Position numbers and translations under genes: made by a program
NCBI GenBank assembly: GCA_005281725.1
Contig: SSBO01000012.1
Span: 15,897,048 to 15,961,047, forward strand
Direction of reading: 5' to 3'
Source: Wuchereria bancrofti
Taxonomy: Eukaryota; Nematoda; Chromadorea; Rhabditida; Onchocercidae
DNA length: 64,000 bases
Notes under the pieces: model-generated
Databases searched by the model: none
Told to the model about the DNA's origin: nothing
The model's input: the letters and a program-made list of their open reading frames with translations, nothing else
Part shown: one piece after another, positions 1 to 15,000 of the stretch
How the letters are laid out: the number at the start of each line of letters is the position of its first letter
Numbering within the stretch: position 1 is the first letter of the stretch

Positions 1-3000
1 TGCGAAGCTTGTTAACAAACGACAACAGCAGCATTAAACAGACTTCACTATTGCCAAGAAGTTTAAACTTGACATATTATGGAAAGATGAACAGCGGTGT
101 TTTCAAGAATTTTAAATTCATTTGCGTTTGGACTTAGTTTTCAAGTAGAGAAGCAATTGTAAATGAAAACTAACTTCTCTTTTTTTCTCCACGCATAATT
201 CTCCACGTTTCACTTCAATTCACTTCAGCTTTTCATTGGAATTGGGTCACATCGCCATCAATAAACTAAATATCAAACGTATTGTCGCTTATCCAGAAAT
301 TAATGGCCAAATGCACTTCTCAACAATCAAATCGTTCAGCTGCTTCCATTCTTTATGTTAGAGTTCGATAAATTTTCCTGAAAAAATGTTTTTGAATATA
401 TTCTGGAAAATAAGGAGTGCTAGAAATAATTACTGGCGCAAACCATATGGCAGTATAAAGGAGGATAACAGATGGTGAGGGGAATGGAAATGAGGAAAAG
501 CAAATGATGATGAAGTTTGGGCATTAAAAAATTCCAAAGATAGCGTCTGGGATGTTTTGTCTCGCATTATTACTGTATATCGAATTTGAGATACTGTTTA
601 ATAGCGATTTTTATTCCTGAACATATGACTTTGCAATATATACTATAGCCAGAATTTAAGAATATGCAACTGAATCAGATTTTAGGCATTTTTTATGCGT
701 TTCAGACCAATATTAGAGAATTTCTGAAAAATTAAAAGGAATTTTGATAGACCATAGAGAAGCCAAATAGTTTAGCATTTTTCTTTACACTAGAAATTTT
801 AAGTTTTAATTTACAAATTTAAAATTTTGCTTATACCGACAAGGGAGTGTTTTGGTTGTTTGTCATTAGTTTTTGGCAGTATCTGGAAGTGATAGAAGTG
901 ATAGAAGTGTATAGTTTTCTCGTTATTACGACTAGTTCTTATGATAAGTAACAATAGCTTATGCCTTGGAGACAAGATCACGATGAAGGATTTCGAGAAA
1001 GTTAATTATATTATATGCATTCTCTCTAGAACGTGACAACAGTTAGAGATCGCATTATCTTAAAGAAAGAGAAATATGATTTTTTGCAACTGTCGCAGAA
1101 AATCTATAAATGCCATTTTGGGAAACCAATGATGGTAAGATACTATTCAGTGTTATACAACAAAACTCTTCAGAAATATTTTTTATTTTATTTTGTGGCC
1201 AAAATGCACTAGAAAATATTTTATTTTTAACGATCAAAATGCACTAGCGCCAAAGATACAAAAGGATATATTTCATTTGGAATCCATTTTCAAGAACAGT
1301 CAGTCGTAAGCAACAAGTATACTTAATTTAAACTTACTCTTACTTCTTTTGTTTGTTTGTGCAATCGATGAAGGCGTATGTTCGTTACATCAAAAAGTTA
1401 GGTTACAAACGAATGGAATTTAAAGAAAATTTTAGAAAAATAAAAATAAATAAATGAAGCTTTGAAATGAACCTATTCTTTGTTTATTAATGTTCCAACC
1501 TTCGCTTTGCTTTTTCTTGCTTCAGGAAAATTCAGGAGAAAAATAACATTTTTGGCTACAACAAATCATTGATGGTTGCTATTATCCTTCCTGATAAATT
1601 TATTTAAATTTGATGGTATTATCCTTCTTGAGACAAGGAGAAATATGAGCAAAAGCGAAGCCAAAAATTACTTCTTTTAGTAGAAAATTAATAAAACATA
1701 TGAAAGAATCAATTTTGCACCGGGTTATTTCGAATACAATCAAAAAAACTTGGCAGGTGTTATCATCCTCAATCTCACTTATATTTCTAATGACATTTCC
1801 ATTCAAATCAAATGTTATTAAAGTAAACTTTTGCAAAATTCCATAGGAGAACTTTAAGGGAATGGGAATAAAGTGTACCAAGGATTCTGAGATAAGATAG
1901 GAAAGAGAAGTGAATGAAGAATGAAACTATCAAATTTCACCTTTCCAAGGAAGAGGTGAGGAAGAGTGAGAAGGAAAGAAAGAGAGAGAGAGATGGTAGC
2001 TTTCTGTGAGACGCTCGGGAAAGCAAATCAGTGAGAAGAGGAAGAAGGTGTTGATGTTGTTCGTTTTCAGAATTCGGAACATTCAGCAATTTTTGCAGGG
2101 AAATCTCTGAGGAGTGCTTAAACTAGTACTTCTGTTTAAGCAAATATTCATTGGATTTCATAGTTCGTTTGAATGAAATGATCTCATACCGCATGCTTCT
2201 AAGGAAGGACCAAATTAATCCTTCTGAAACTTAATTTCTCTAAAATTCGTCTTCTTGTTAATATACACAAATACTCGTCTCAAATTAACTTTATAAATTA
2301 ATAGTAAAACTAGAAAGACGAAAAAAATGAGGTGAAACTGAACCAACATAGAATGAATCATACGATCGGGCATTTGCTCTACAACACAAAATGAAAAGAA
2401 AGCATGAGCAGCAAATGTCCAAGTACATTCTGAAAATTTACTCCAATAAAATCAATAAAAAACAAAATACATGTTTAATAATCATACAAATAATGAGTAT
2501 AGTTGTAACAAAGTTGAGTTATCACTATGATAATAACCGTAACAAGTGAGAAGTCAATTAGATGAAAGTCATGAACTATGATGGTAATCATAATGACGAT
2601 TTCGATATAGAGATATTGATAGTTCAATATTTTAAAGTGGTAGAAATTGTAGTAAAACTCCTAAAATGAGAACAAATACGCATCAATATAATTTGAATTT
2701 ATGGCTGTTTTGTGGAAAACATATAAAGAGAAAGGAAACCAATTCCCTTCTTAATCGAAATCCGCCCTAATATGTATAACTGAATTCCAAGATGTGGCAA
2801 TTTCTAGACATCATAGAAAAGACCTAAAACTTGATGAACAGCAGAATATTGCGGACGTACCGTTCGCATTTTGATGCTATATAAAAAGTAATCATAAAAA
2901 CTTAGGCTTATAATATATAAAAAAAATATGAAATAAAAATTATATAACATAAAAAAATTATATAACATTGCATTTGCAGACAATCTGATCACTACCCATA

Positions 3001-6000
3001 CCTATTCCATTTACCATAAAAGTGTAAATAATGGAAAAGAAGTGAAGCGGAAGCTTTAACGCAATATAATGGACATAATTTACTGCCAACCTATCCGAGG
3101 TGACTCTTTACTTCGCTTTACTATTTGTCTACTCTCCGCCCTTATTATTAGTCACATTTTTCAATTTTCTTCAGTTATTTTGATTTATAAACTAAAAAAC
3201 TTCCCGCAAAAACAGAATCCATCTTCCCCAGAAAATGAATTTGCATTCTGCTATATCTATTTTTTATATGTAAGTGATTCCAAGCACTTGGCGCGTTAGC
3301 TCCATCTGACGTAATTTTGAGCAAGAAATAATTTTTTTTTCCATCTGACACAATTTTAAATTAATGATGTGATATTGCTCAGATTTCCAAATCTCATACC
3401 TTAGTGAAATGAGAATTTATTATATACAAGGTTGTATCTTTTCAGTACTTTGCAGTAATCAATCAAATGAAATTTCACAAAAAAATTAGAGCTGTGAATT
3501 ATTGAAGATGATGGCAGTGGCCAGTAATGGACAATACATTACCGCATGCATTGTAAATGATTTTAAATAAATTGTCTGAACAAACGTGATGATAGAGGAA
3601 TAGATGAGGTTGTAAGGAGAGAAGATAAAATAACCTACACACAAAAAGTAACTGCGGGGGGGATAATTTCAATGATTTAATAGAAAAATTCCTTCCATTC
3701 TCATTTTCACTTATTTACTGCGATGGTCCTCTAACTGACAATTAAATTTGAGTCCTTTTCTATTTATCTTAAATCTATGGGGAGAAAAATATGAATTATA
3801 CGGTCATTTCAGGTAGTAGTAAAAAGAAATTCACAAATTAAAATAATATAGCAGAAATGAGTCATATCAATCTGATTTAAAACCATAACAGAAGTTACAG
3901 CACTAGCAAAATTTTAGCTCTTCATAAAACAGTTATTTGTTAATCTCTCTGTAAGGACCAAATGTTTTAAGGCGAATTAAAAAAATAACACAAAAAGATT
4001 TGAAATGGACTAGCATATAGAAAAGTATTTAAAACAGTAAGTTATTTTGGTCAGAGGATATTAAGGATGCAAGGCGATCGTCAAAATCGAAAACATTTGA
4101 TTGACGTTAGAACGGAACGTTCTTGACAGGTTGTTTGCCATCCTTCACAGCCAATCAGCCTTGATTTGAAGTCAACCAGACCTATTCAAATAAATACGAT
4201 TGAGATGACGGCCAGGCCTTATGTTTGCTCATCACTTCTCTTGTCATTATCCTGATTTATGCAATTAAGAAGGCACTATATAACAAAGTCTGATAAGACT
4301 GATATGATATGTATGATGGTGACACTAACGCGCTAATTCTTCAATATTCAATATATCTGTCAAACTTTTTAATTCTTTTTCAAGTATCATAGTAGAAACT
4401 TTTCTGGAAAATCTACTGCTAATTAAGCGAACGATATAATTAATCTAATCATGTGTAATTCATCAGCATTGCCTACTGTTTCATATAACTTTCTGCACTC
4501 ATATTCCAGGCAATCTGAATGGTTTATTGTTTTAATGACACAAATTTGCTAATTTTATAGATTTTTAGTGAAAATTTTGGACTTCAATATCAACCATTAA
4601 AGAACTAAGCAAGAGTGTTTGCAAACCTTCTAATTACTTTCTGAAGGAGGGCGACAGTGGTTGTGGATTTATGCGATGAAAATATTGAAGAATTTTCACG
4701 ATGGAATAGACTGTTTAAAACAACAAAACAACTCTGTGTGAATTTGAACTGTAAAAAATCTTTTCTTCCACTTTATTTTGAGAAAATCGAGATTTTCTGA
4801 ACATTTGGAAATTAAGGATTTGGGGAAACCATAAAAAAAGTGAAAGTCTCGAAAAATAATGATCTTTTTTCTAAGCTTTATAAGGAAATTGTATAGATTA
4901 CAGTGATACAGTGTTCAAGAAAGTGATTTATTAATTAAAATTATTTTAGAATTGGTTTCGTTTCGCATCTTTTTGTGAGTATCATTCAGTGTTCTACTAC
5001 TTTAAAAGGCGCATTTAAATATAAAATAATGTATACAAAGTGGTTTAGTGACTAGAATTGGAGGTAAGAAAAAGCAGCAAATAAGCGAAATAGGGAGTGG
5101 ATTAATTAATTAATTAACAATGTGAACAATAAGTAAAATAGGAAGAAATAAGACAATTGGTAGCAGAAACTGGCATACATAGCACTCTTCTACTACATTA
5201 TCTTATTTTCAAAGTAATAAATTTTTGAAATAAGAAACTACTAACTTTTTATTCCTTTTCAACTAAATACGCTGTTGTGGAAGCAAAATTTGTCTTGGAA
5301 GATTTGATAATTTAATTTATTTCGGGAGAGGTTGTTGATTGCGGGGAGATTCGTTGAATGTAGATGTAAGTATATGGGGTAACAGAGGAAGAAAATAATC
5401 CTTTCTTAACAGAAGCAACCGTACAATCTTGATAGATCCAACAAAAACTGATGCATTATATATGTTAAGATGTGGGAGTGGTTTATAATCAGACATTTTT
5501 ACAAAGAAGAAATCGTTTAGTTTAGATGATAATGAGTTACTTGAACAATAGGTTATAATGGACAATAGTTACAATGCAAGGGATTGCATTATTAAGCAGT
5601 ATTAACATTTATTTAGCCTCGCGATATGGAAATTCGCGACATACGCCATGAAATCATACATTCGTGGTGCAGGGACAGTGTGAGAATCAAACATTTCAAA
5701 TTAATTTAATTTCATTTTTGACTGAGCTAAACCGAGTTATATATAACTATTATATAAAGCTAACTGCTATATGCCATATATGACCTGGTTTACCTGAGCC
5801 AAAAACGAAATCAAACTAACTAGAGATGTTTCAAAGACGCATGACATGTAACAAAAGGCACATCTATTGATAGTCACTAAGCAGAGGAATGAGAGCAAAA
5901 AAAGATATTGAAGATTGGCCATGAGGTGGATTGATAAATCCGTCTAGGGAAACTATCAAGCTAGGCTTGTTGTGGCAATGCTCCCGCTAATTATGATTCA

Positions 6001-9000
6001 CACTAATTAGCAACTCAAAATTAGCTTATTGTCTATGTGACCCCTGAGCCCTTTTAGGTTCTTAAGAAGATACGAAATGATGACATAATGGAAATTGGCA
6101 GATTCAGAGGCGTAAACAACTAAAAATTGATGAGTTGTTTACAGTGGAAGGTCAGAAAGAGAACCGAAATTGGTTCCTCGATTTCATTTTTATTTACTAT
6201 AAGTGTTGTCCATCGGTTTGATGCAAAACAATGATAGTATTAACTGCACAGTAAGCATAGCTTGAACTTCATTTTCAAAGAAGGTTATGGAAGAGTGGAA
6301 GATTGAGTTAAATAGAAAAAAACGAAAGATTTCAGTTCAAAAACAGTGTGGAAAGAAACTCATCAAATCTAAATAAATAAGTTTTCTTCCATCACGCAAG
6401 CTTACACTTTCTCTCAAATTTCAATTGAAATTTAATGAGACAAACGTTCTCGATAAATTTTTATCATTTGTTTCATCAATTCTGTTTTTTTTTTAAGCCT
6501 CCTAAAAATATGTTTTTATGTTTCGTTTCGAGTTATTGTATGAGTTATTTATGTTAAAAAGTGACAGATAGAGATTCTTTTATTGCCACACAGTAATTCC
6601 CTTAGGGTAAACCATTTTGTTCTGGGTTAAAACTGTAAAATTTTAAAATGTCAGATGAAAAATTCATTTAGATGAACAATAATTAGATTTAATAATGATT
6701 TGAACAAAGTTTAAAAATAATTATCTTTTTAAAAAATATTCCTAGCCTTTTGAAGTACGAAGGATTTTTTTTTCTTATATCATTAAATCATTTAATATTA
6801 TGAGTGGTTTTTGTTATAAGCATCCAAAAAATTTATTCCCAACGCAGGAGCGTTCAACTTTTACTTCGGTTGTGAGATCATTTATGAATAGAAAATTGAT
6901 GAGCAGCTATCTGTAACAAAATGTAATAAATGTTAAATTTTTAATAAAATAACTTTCAAAGAAATTAAAACACTTTCAAATGAGATTCAGCAACATTAAC
7001 CACAAAAAAGGATTAACAATTTTATCATTTCAGACATTGCCGAGATTATCAGGATCGGGTTTATTATTTATTGGAAATTTCAACGAAATTTTAATAACAA
7101 AAATATTTTATTCAGTAATGGAAAATCCTATTTAATAATAAAGAATTCTTCTATATTGCACCAAAAAAACCATAACTATTTCTAACATTTTCGATAAATC
7201 ACGAAAAAATCCTCGCTGTTAAAAAGAATTATTTTCCAATAAAATATCTTTTTTAAAGTAAAAAAATATATAGATTGACTTACTAGTTCCATATGAACTA
7301 TCACTACCTTGGTAGATGTGGCTGAGATCTGCCTTAATAACTTTTTTCGCCTGCCTTATATAAATTCTAAAATTATCAAAAAAGAAGCAGTACGAAGTCT
7401 AAGATCAACTGGAGCCTTAAAGATTGCTTTTGAAGTAGCAATACAAATCATTACTTTTAGAAATTGTGTGGGAATGAAAACAGTTAAGTTATGCAAAGTA
7501 AAAAAAGCTTGAAAAATACTAAGTAAAGGCACTGAATCAAATAGGCTTGCTGACAATTTATCTTTGTTTCCAACAGAAATTTGCACTATCAGAAGCATAG
7601 GCCTTTCTAGATGAAGGCTTTTCACTACTTCGCCTTCTCTTCTTCTCCCTCCAACACACTCATCATTTCAAGTTCCTAACACAGCCCTTTGTTCGTGTAG
7701 TTGAAATAACTTTTGCTGCTTTTCGGCGACATCAAAAATATATTGAAATTTTGATTTTCAAGGAGTTTAAATGTTATTATTTTCCTCCTCCTGACAGGCT
7801 CGACAAATTTTACTTTATCTTCTCATTTTAACAAATGAAATTTGACTATAATCTTCATTTGTTAAGATGATACGAATAGCGTAAAAGCATGTAAGTATTG
7901 TATTAAACTTATCGAGTTACGCAGCATTCAGCATTCACTTAGTTTGTGAAACTTCAATTTTCGTTGAAATCGAACACAAGTTATAATTATATTTTATATT
8001 AAAGGGTTAATCTAATAACACAATAACAAATGACAGCATCTTTTCTTTAAAATCATTTAATAGCAAAAAATTTTCAAAAAAAAATCATTTGAAAAAAATT
8101 TTTGAAAAAATTCTGAAAGAAGTCTAATTTAGATAAAAGTATTAAATGAGTAATTTGATGTAATTCGAATTATTTAGCCAAATAACAAGTGATCCGATAA
8201 TTGCGAATAAGAAATGGAAAGATAGAAATAGTGTTACAGAAGCCAGAAACTTGAAGAAGAAATTGAAGCAACATAGGCATTTCTTAAGAGTTAAAAAAAA
8301 GAAGTGAAATAGGTAATTTTGTCAAATTCGAATTATTTGGATGAAATTGGATGTTTCGCAGCATCATATGAATACAGTTTCTCCATAGCAACGAGCTTAG
8401 TATTAGCTTTTTGAGGTAAAGACTGCAATGTCATGTACGGAACTAATACGCTATTCCATTTTAACTAAAAAAGAAAAAAGCATAATCTGGTTAAAAAGTT
8501 ATGCTTGAAACAATCAACCTGAAATACATATCATTGAGAATATGAAAAATATTTACGTTAGAAGATAAACAGGATGGATAAGAATTGAAATGAATTAATT
8601 TTTTTAGGAGCAAAATTTTATGTCAACCATGGCTCGAAGCATTCTGCAGTGTTTGACAGAAGATAAAATATTTTATTAGAGACACTTACAAACAATTGCA
8701 TCTTACTTCACTACACTATTACCGCCTTCAGATTCATTGCAATAATTATCGTTGTTAAGCACCGCGGGATCTCTTTTTTTCTAACTATGAGTATTTTAAA
8801 ATCTTCTTTTTTTAACTTGTCACTGTTGTTCCTTTTTAAAAAAGTTTTAAAGGAGAGAGCAAACTAAAAAATTTTTAAAAATGTACAGTGAGTAGACTCG
8901 TATGGATTCGTCTTATACAGTCTGTAAAGACACTGTGGGGTAACAGGTCATCTCAACATGAGAATGTACTCTTTCAGGAACAAATATTTGCGACAAATAC

Positions 9001-12000
9001 TGCAAAACTTTAATTTGAGTAGAATCAGCTATATCTTTCTACTCTTGTAAGTCTTCCGATCATTCCAAAATAGAATTTCTTACAAAAGAAAATTTCGTTT
9101 TTAGTAAACTTTAAGTTCAGATAGATAAATCAACAAAAATTGAATATCTCAAGATTCAAGAAGAGGATAGAAAATTAAGAAACAATACTAAAGAGCGTAA
9201 ATTAGTGTCCTAAATTGCTGTAAATGAAAGTTCGTGCCAGAAGGGAAGAACAAAGATTGGATATTGAGAAATAATTGGAGTTAGAGATAAAAGGTGAAGA
9301 AGAATGAGGCTATAAGGAAGAACTGGTGCTACTAGAATTGCTTCTAAGCTGAATTTCAATTAGCACCTGCCACCAACTCTAAAAATTAATCTTCCAATGA
9401 ACATATTCTTTATCTGACAGCAGGTGGAGAATGTGTACCTTTTTACTTAGACTTTGGAACAAATTTCACATTCACTTATTACTGATGTTAGGAATACAAA
9501 AAATTCAGGATGACAAATACTGGGGAAGAAACTCATTAATATTTCTCAGAAAATTTGTCCTAATTGGTCCATCAAATGCAACAAATCCTATGTCTAACGA
9601 AAAGTTTTTTTTTTTGTACATTTTCAACAGTTTGAACATTTCGAAAGAATGCAATATATTTGGAGATAACAAGCATTTTACAATCTCAGTTCAACTTTAA
9701 TTGCTGACTGAAATAGAAAAAAATGGGAGTCCTTCCTACCTTTTTACACTCATTGTATATTTTTGATTTTGAAATCTCAAAGTTGTAATTATGAAAAGTG
9801 ATCAAACAGAAGTATAAATTAGTTATTTAAAAGAATTAACTTTCAGATAATGACAAGTGGATAATCTTAATGACTATAGTTTTGAATTAATTGAGGAATG
9901 GAGGGACTCAGATGTGCAACTGAGCGGTGAAAAGAGATCTAAAGAATGTGTTTATAAATCAGCGTATAAAGATCGTTACCGGCATATTACTTTTACTTAA
10001 TAGTTTACTTAGTTGCTTCATCTAAATGTTGAAGTGCTAAAAGTGGAATAAAGCTGAAATAATAGAAAGGAGTAAATATGGATTAGATATGAAGAAAATT
10101 CAAACGAATATTCATATGTTTTCTGGCTAAGGCTAGATAGTTTGAACAACTAACAGCTTAACTAATGGACAGACTGATTAAGTGATTAATACCGTAAGTA
10201 TGAGCAGATCGATTTTTAGCTCAAGAGCTTAAGGTCACCTTATGAGTTCAAGGGGATACTTAGCACTGAATGTTCAATATACTTCTTTCGGTGTAAATTC
10301 TTATGAAGATATGGTTAAATATTCCAGATCCAAAACTGATATAGATCATTGGGCGAGCAGAAATTTAATTAGTTGTACAAAAACTATCGAGAAAACCTTG
10401 ATATTTTGGTTTTCTCCCACCAATGTCGTTAAATCAACTCGTAATTGTTTTTCATAGTTTTGATGACTTCTTTCTTAACTCAGAATTATTTTACAGCTAC
10501 TGTGACATCCAAAAACTGTTTTTTTTTTTCTGCAGAGCAATTCTCTTTCATAAGAAATTGAAAAACAGGAAATTGTGAAGAATTTCACATTTTATTATCG
10601 TCTTTAAGTTTCAGAGTATATTTTTCAGTTAAAAGGAATTCTTTCAAAGACTACTCGCATAAAAGCATAGATGTAAAATATTTAACGATTGCTTTCACCG
10701 AATAGAAAGCCAGAGGCTAAAGGTTGATAGCTGTTTAAGACACAGAGAGAGCAAATGGTCTCTTGAATATCTGACCTATGTGTGGCATGATCCATTCTCT
10801 CTCATTCTTATTTCCTTTATTTATATCAATTTTAAATGAGAATCACTTAAACACAGTTAAGAAAAGAACACTTAAAAACAACACAGAAGCAAAAAATGAC
10901 AGATAATCGAAATCTTAAAGTAAGATATATGCAGAACGACGGCACATATTAGTGGCACTCACTCATCATGCATTTTCACTGATTGCTATTAGATTCACTT
11001 CACCACTCGACACTGTTTCGTCATTGCAATTACACAGTTCCATTGAATAATCCAGAAATAGTTTCAAAAAAATTAGAAACAGAACTAATTGCGCGAAACT
11101 GAAGAATTGTAGAACGATAAAACAATATTCAAGAAATAAATTAAGTATCAAAGCAAATTCAATGAAATCAAATCATCACAGATAAAAAATGCATTAAGAA
11201 TCCCATGATTGCATATCGCAGAATAACAATATATGCTGATGAATATTTGGGAGTTCATATAAGAAATACTCAAACATCCTCAAATTTAACATTCACGCAA
11301 AATACGAAAGAATTAATCCATGAAGAAGTGAAATATGATCGAAAATATTGCAAACCTGAAGAATCAAAAATATGACTGATTCATACAGTAGATGACACAA
11401 TGATAAAGCAAGAATTCAGCGGTATACTGTTGACAAATTTCATTTCTCTAAGTGCGAGGTCATTTGTATGGAGCTAATTCCAGTTTCTTAAAGTTGTAAC
11501 AATACAATAAGTTTGCTAATGCATTGATATTATTTTTGATATTGCATGATGATATATTCAGACATGGATCCAATAGCAATGTTGCATTTAGAGTAAAACT
11601 TCATTTAGCAGGCCTGGATTAGTTTAAATCTTACATGAACGAAATTTTACTCAGCTTTAGGGAAGACTTGTAATTCTATATATTCCGAGATGAATTAGAA
11701 AACAAAACTTCAAGTCAAGAATTTAAAAAAAAAGAACTCAGCACGCGAATGAATACTGAAAGAAAAACGACCAGCTACAACGATAACTTCTTTCGAGCAA
11801 AAGGAACAAACGCGCCTATCATTTGATCACTGTAACCATTCATTTCTGTTATAGCTCAGTTTCACAATAACAGTGAATGCTATGTGCTGATTGTCGGTTC
11901 CCGAAATGCACTCAGAATCTGAACCAACCAAATTTTGATAAGAGCATTCTTCCTAGAAATTCTTTAACTGAGCAAAATTAATAGCCAGGAATCTGATATG

Positions 12001-15000
12001 CGTCTAATAACTCTAATTTGTCAGTTTATTTGTTTGCTACGCATGAATATATACTTCAAAATAACGAAGAAAAAAAAACACAAATTGATTCGATGAAGGC
12101 TCAGGTCGAAATGGATTAAATAGGATATTGACAATAATATTATATGTTAAATAGGCTATAAAATCCTGTAATTTTTGTGCTGAACGGTATGGGCAGAGAG
12201 GGTTGAACATTCACAACCATGCAACTAACATCGGATTTGAAGGAAAGGATTAAGGAATGCTCCTCAAAACAAATATTAAAGAATTTTAGAGACAAATTCG
12301 TGCTATCTGAAATGAAAGAAACATTGGCACAAAATAAATAAGACAAACATAAACAAACACAAAATTTATCTTGTAGAGAAATAAGGAAAAGAAGGCATGA
12401 GCTGAAATGTTCAGGCCTGGAAAGAATATCAATCGTCTCTTGAAGGGCTTGAAACCTTGTTGGTATGAAGCCAAAAAATACTCGAAGTGAAATAAAAGGA
12501 ACAGCAAAAGTGAACTGTGATAAGTTGAATAGAGAGTTATGAAGGGGTGGTGACTCAATCTCGAAATGTATACTCGAGTAAACATAAGGAGTATTGAGAT
12601 TGAGCTGAAGGACCGAGGAAGCTGAAAATGTTATCTAATCATATGGGAGTTTAGCAAAACTAAGGAACCGACAAAATTGGCTATGTAATTACAAGTTAAA
12701 ATGGCATTTCTTTAGGAAGACTGAATCGTCAGCTGCTGGATATGATATGTGAAAGTAAAGGTGCAAAGTTGAATTTCTTATAGTGTTTGGTTGTTAAAGA
12801 GGTAACTGATAACATAGCAGAGGAATACATCGGTCTTTCAAGTAATTTCAGTTTCTAAGAAATATTTTCTTATAGGATAGAAGTTAACAACAAGTTGATA
12901 TGGTGATAATATAGAACTGCAAAAGATGAAATGGTACATTGAATAAGTAAAGAATCACGGAAATTGATACGTTGGATCCTTCTACCGAAAATATAAATAT
13001 CGATTATAGCAAAGTGCCGAGAGTAGGGAAGGTAATAAAAGACGAAAATAAAAGTTTGGGTCAAGTGAAATGACGAGAAAACTTCGAGGATATATCACTG
13101 TAATTCAGATTGTCATCAAATTGATTGAAGTTGACAAAAATTTGAGAACACAACAGGACGATCATGAGATATGACGAATTAAAATGCAAATTGTAGTGAT
13201 TAAGCAGTAAAAAGAGTTCTATTAAGAGAAAATATTCGAAGGAAGATATGGAAATAATTAGGATGTCAGAATAACTATAATGGAGAAATGCACCGATTGC
13301 ATAAAAATTAAGCAATATTAGCGAGTGCTAAAAAGTAAGGATAATCCCCGGGTCAGTACATTTGGTAAGTCATTGTGAGTTCCTCTAACAATAATGATAA
13401 TAACAGTGATAGCAAAACTGTGCAAACAAAGTCAACATTCCTGTGTTGATATTTAATAATACTGAAATGAAGTTTGTTGTAATGAGAGTGTTTTGTTAGA
13501 AGGATAAAAATGATAAATTATTGTTGTGCCGGTACGATAAATTTATGATTAGTTTCCAGGTGGAGGTGATCATATCATTTCTTCGAGAATGAGTAATACT
13601 CCATTCAAGAAATGACACTGAGGAATGTTAGTTTCGCATATTTACCCATTAACAGAACACTGTTATTCGAAGCAAAATTCTTTTGTGAAAGAGAAAGATT
13701 TAAATTTAATTTCAAGAATACAGAACTTTGCAGATAGTAGCCAAGTTATACATTCTGAGTCTAGGAATCGAAAACGAAGTCCTAACTGAAAACTGGCCCA
13801 CACAAAAAAAGCAATACTACTTGTATGCAAGGATTGCAGGAAAAATGATAGTTGAATATTATCATCAATCTCAAGTTAATAGATGAACTAGTATTTTTAC
13901 ATGTCTTAGATTCAAAAAAGAAGTCAAATCATCTTTTACATATCATCTCTAACTTATATTCTTCCGGTAGCGTTCCCTCCTCCTTCTACCATCAATTTCT
14001 TAAGGTATGTACATTAGTACAAAGCTTGAAAGAGATTTTATGTGTAAGGACGTGTGCAATCAAACAAGTAATGAAAAATGAGGCAATTTCTGAACGGCTC
14101 ATAAAAGAGAATCAAAATTCCGTCATTCAATGAAATGGAGAATTTGGCAAGTGAAACAGAAACAGAAATGTGAGGGGAAGGCATCCATAACTAACAAAAT
14201 GAAAATTTGGTTCTATCTGTTTTAAAATTGGAAAAAATTCTTTCACAACTACGTGGGAACACAATTTTTTTCATAAGTTTATTATTGTTTAATCGATTAA
14301 ATCAACTTTCTGATAACATCGGTTTTCCTCTTACTTTAACGTTTGCATTATCGATGGGACTGAATGAATTCATCCGATTTCAGATGCTGCGTAATTTATG
14401 GATTAATACTTCAAAGGCTGAGATTTCTTACGTGGCCCAATTTAATAACATTGGAACATAATCGACCCTTTAAAACAATTATTTAAGAATAGTTCACTTC
14501 AGAAGTTGTCCTTTGTCATATTTTCATTTCGGAAGTTATTTTCGTCACAGAGGTCTTCTTAAAAAGGATGGAATGAAAATTATTGATAGCCTTGAACTTT
14601 CAAGAAAAGTCAAATGAAATGATCTAGCAGCTACTTTACGCATATTCAAACAAAAAAATAGCTCGCTTAGCAATCATTGTTGAAACAAAAAATGATTATA
14701 TTCCAATGTTTATTAATTGGGCTACATAAAAAACTTTGCACCTTCGAAGTATGCTAAGGATTTTTGGATCGTGAAATTCCAGAGAATTAATTTAAAATTA
14801 AATTAAAATGACAAATTAAAAATTGTATAGTTAATTCCATTATTAAAAACATAAGCGACGATGGACAGTAAAGGCAAACAACTTGACTAGAGGCCAAATT
14901 GTTTGTTTCGAATTAAATTCTTTGTTTATTCTATCTGAATCTAATGATAAGTTTACCTTTGACAACCACATTTTGCTAAGAAAGCTATATAATTTAGTTT

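Noticed and set aside
13852..14461. Two successive + strand frames (93 and 84 codons)
   Set aside because: They lack splice-consistent borders and recognisable motifs. The long gaps between frames contain stops in every phase.
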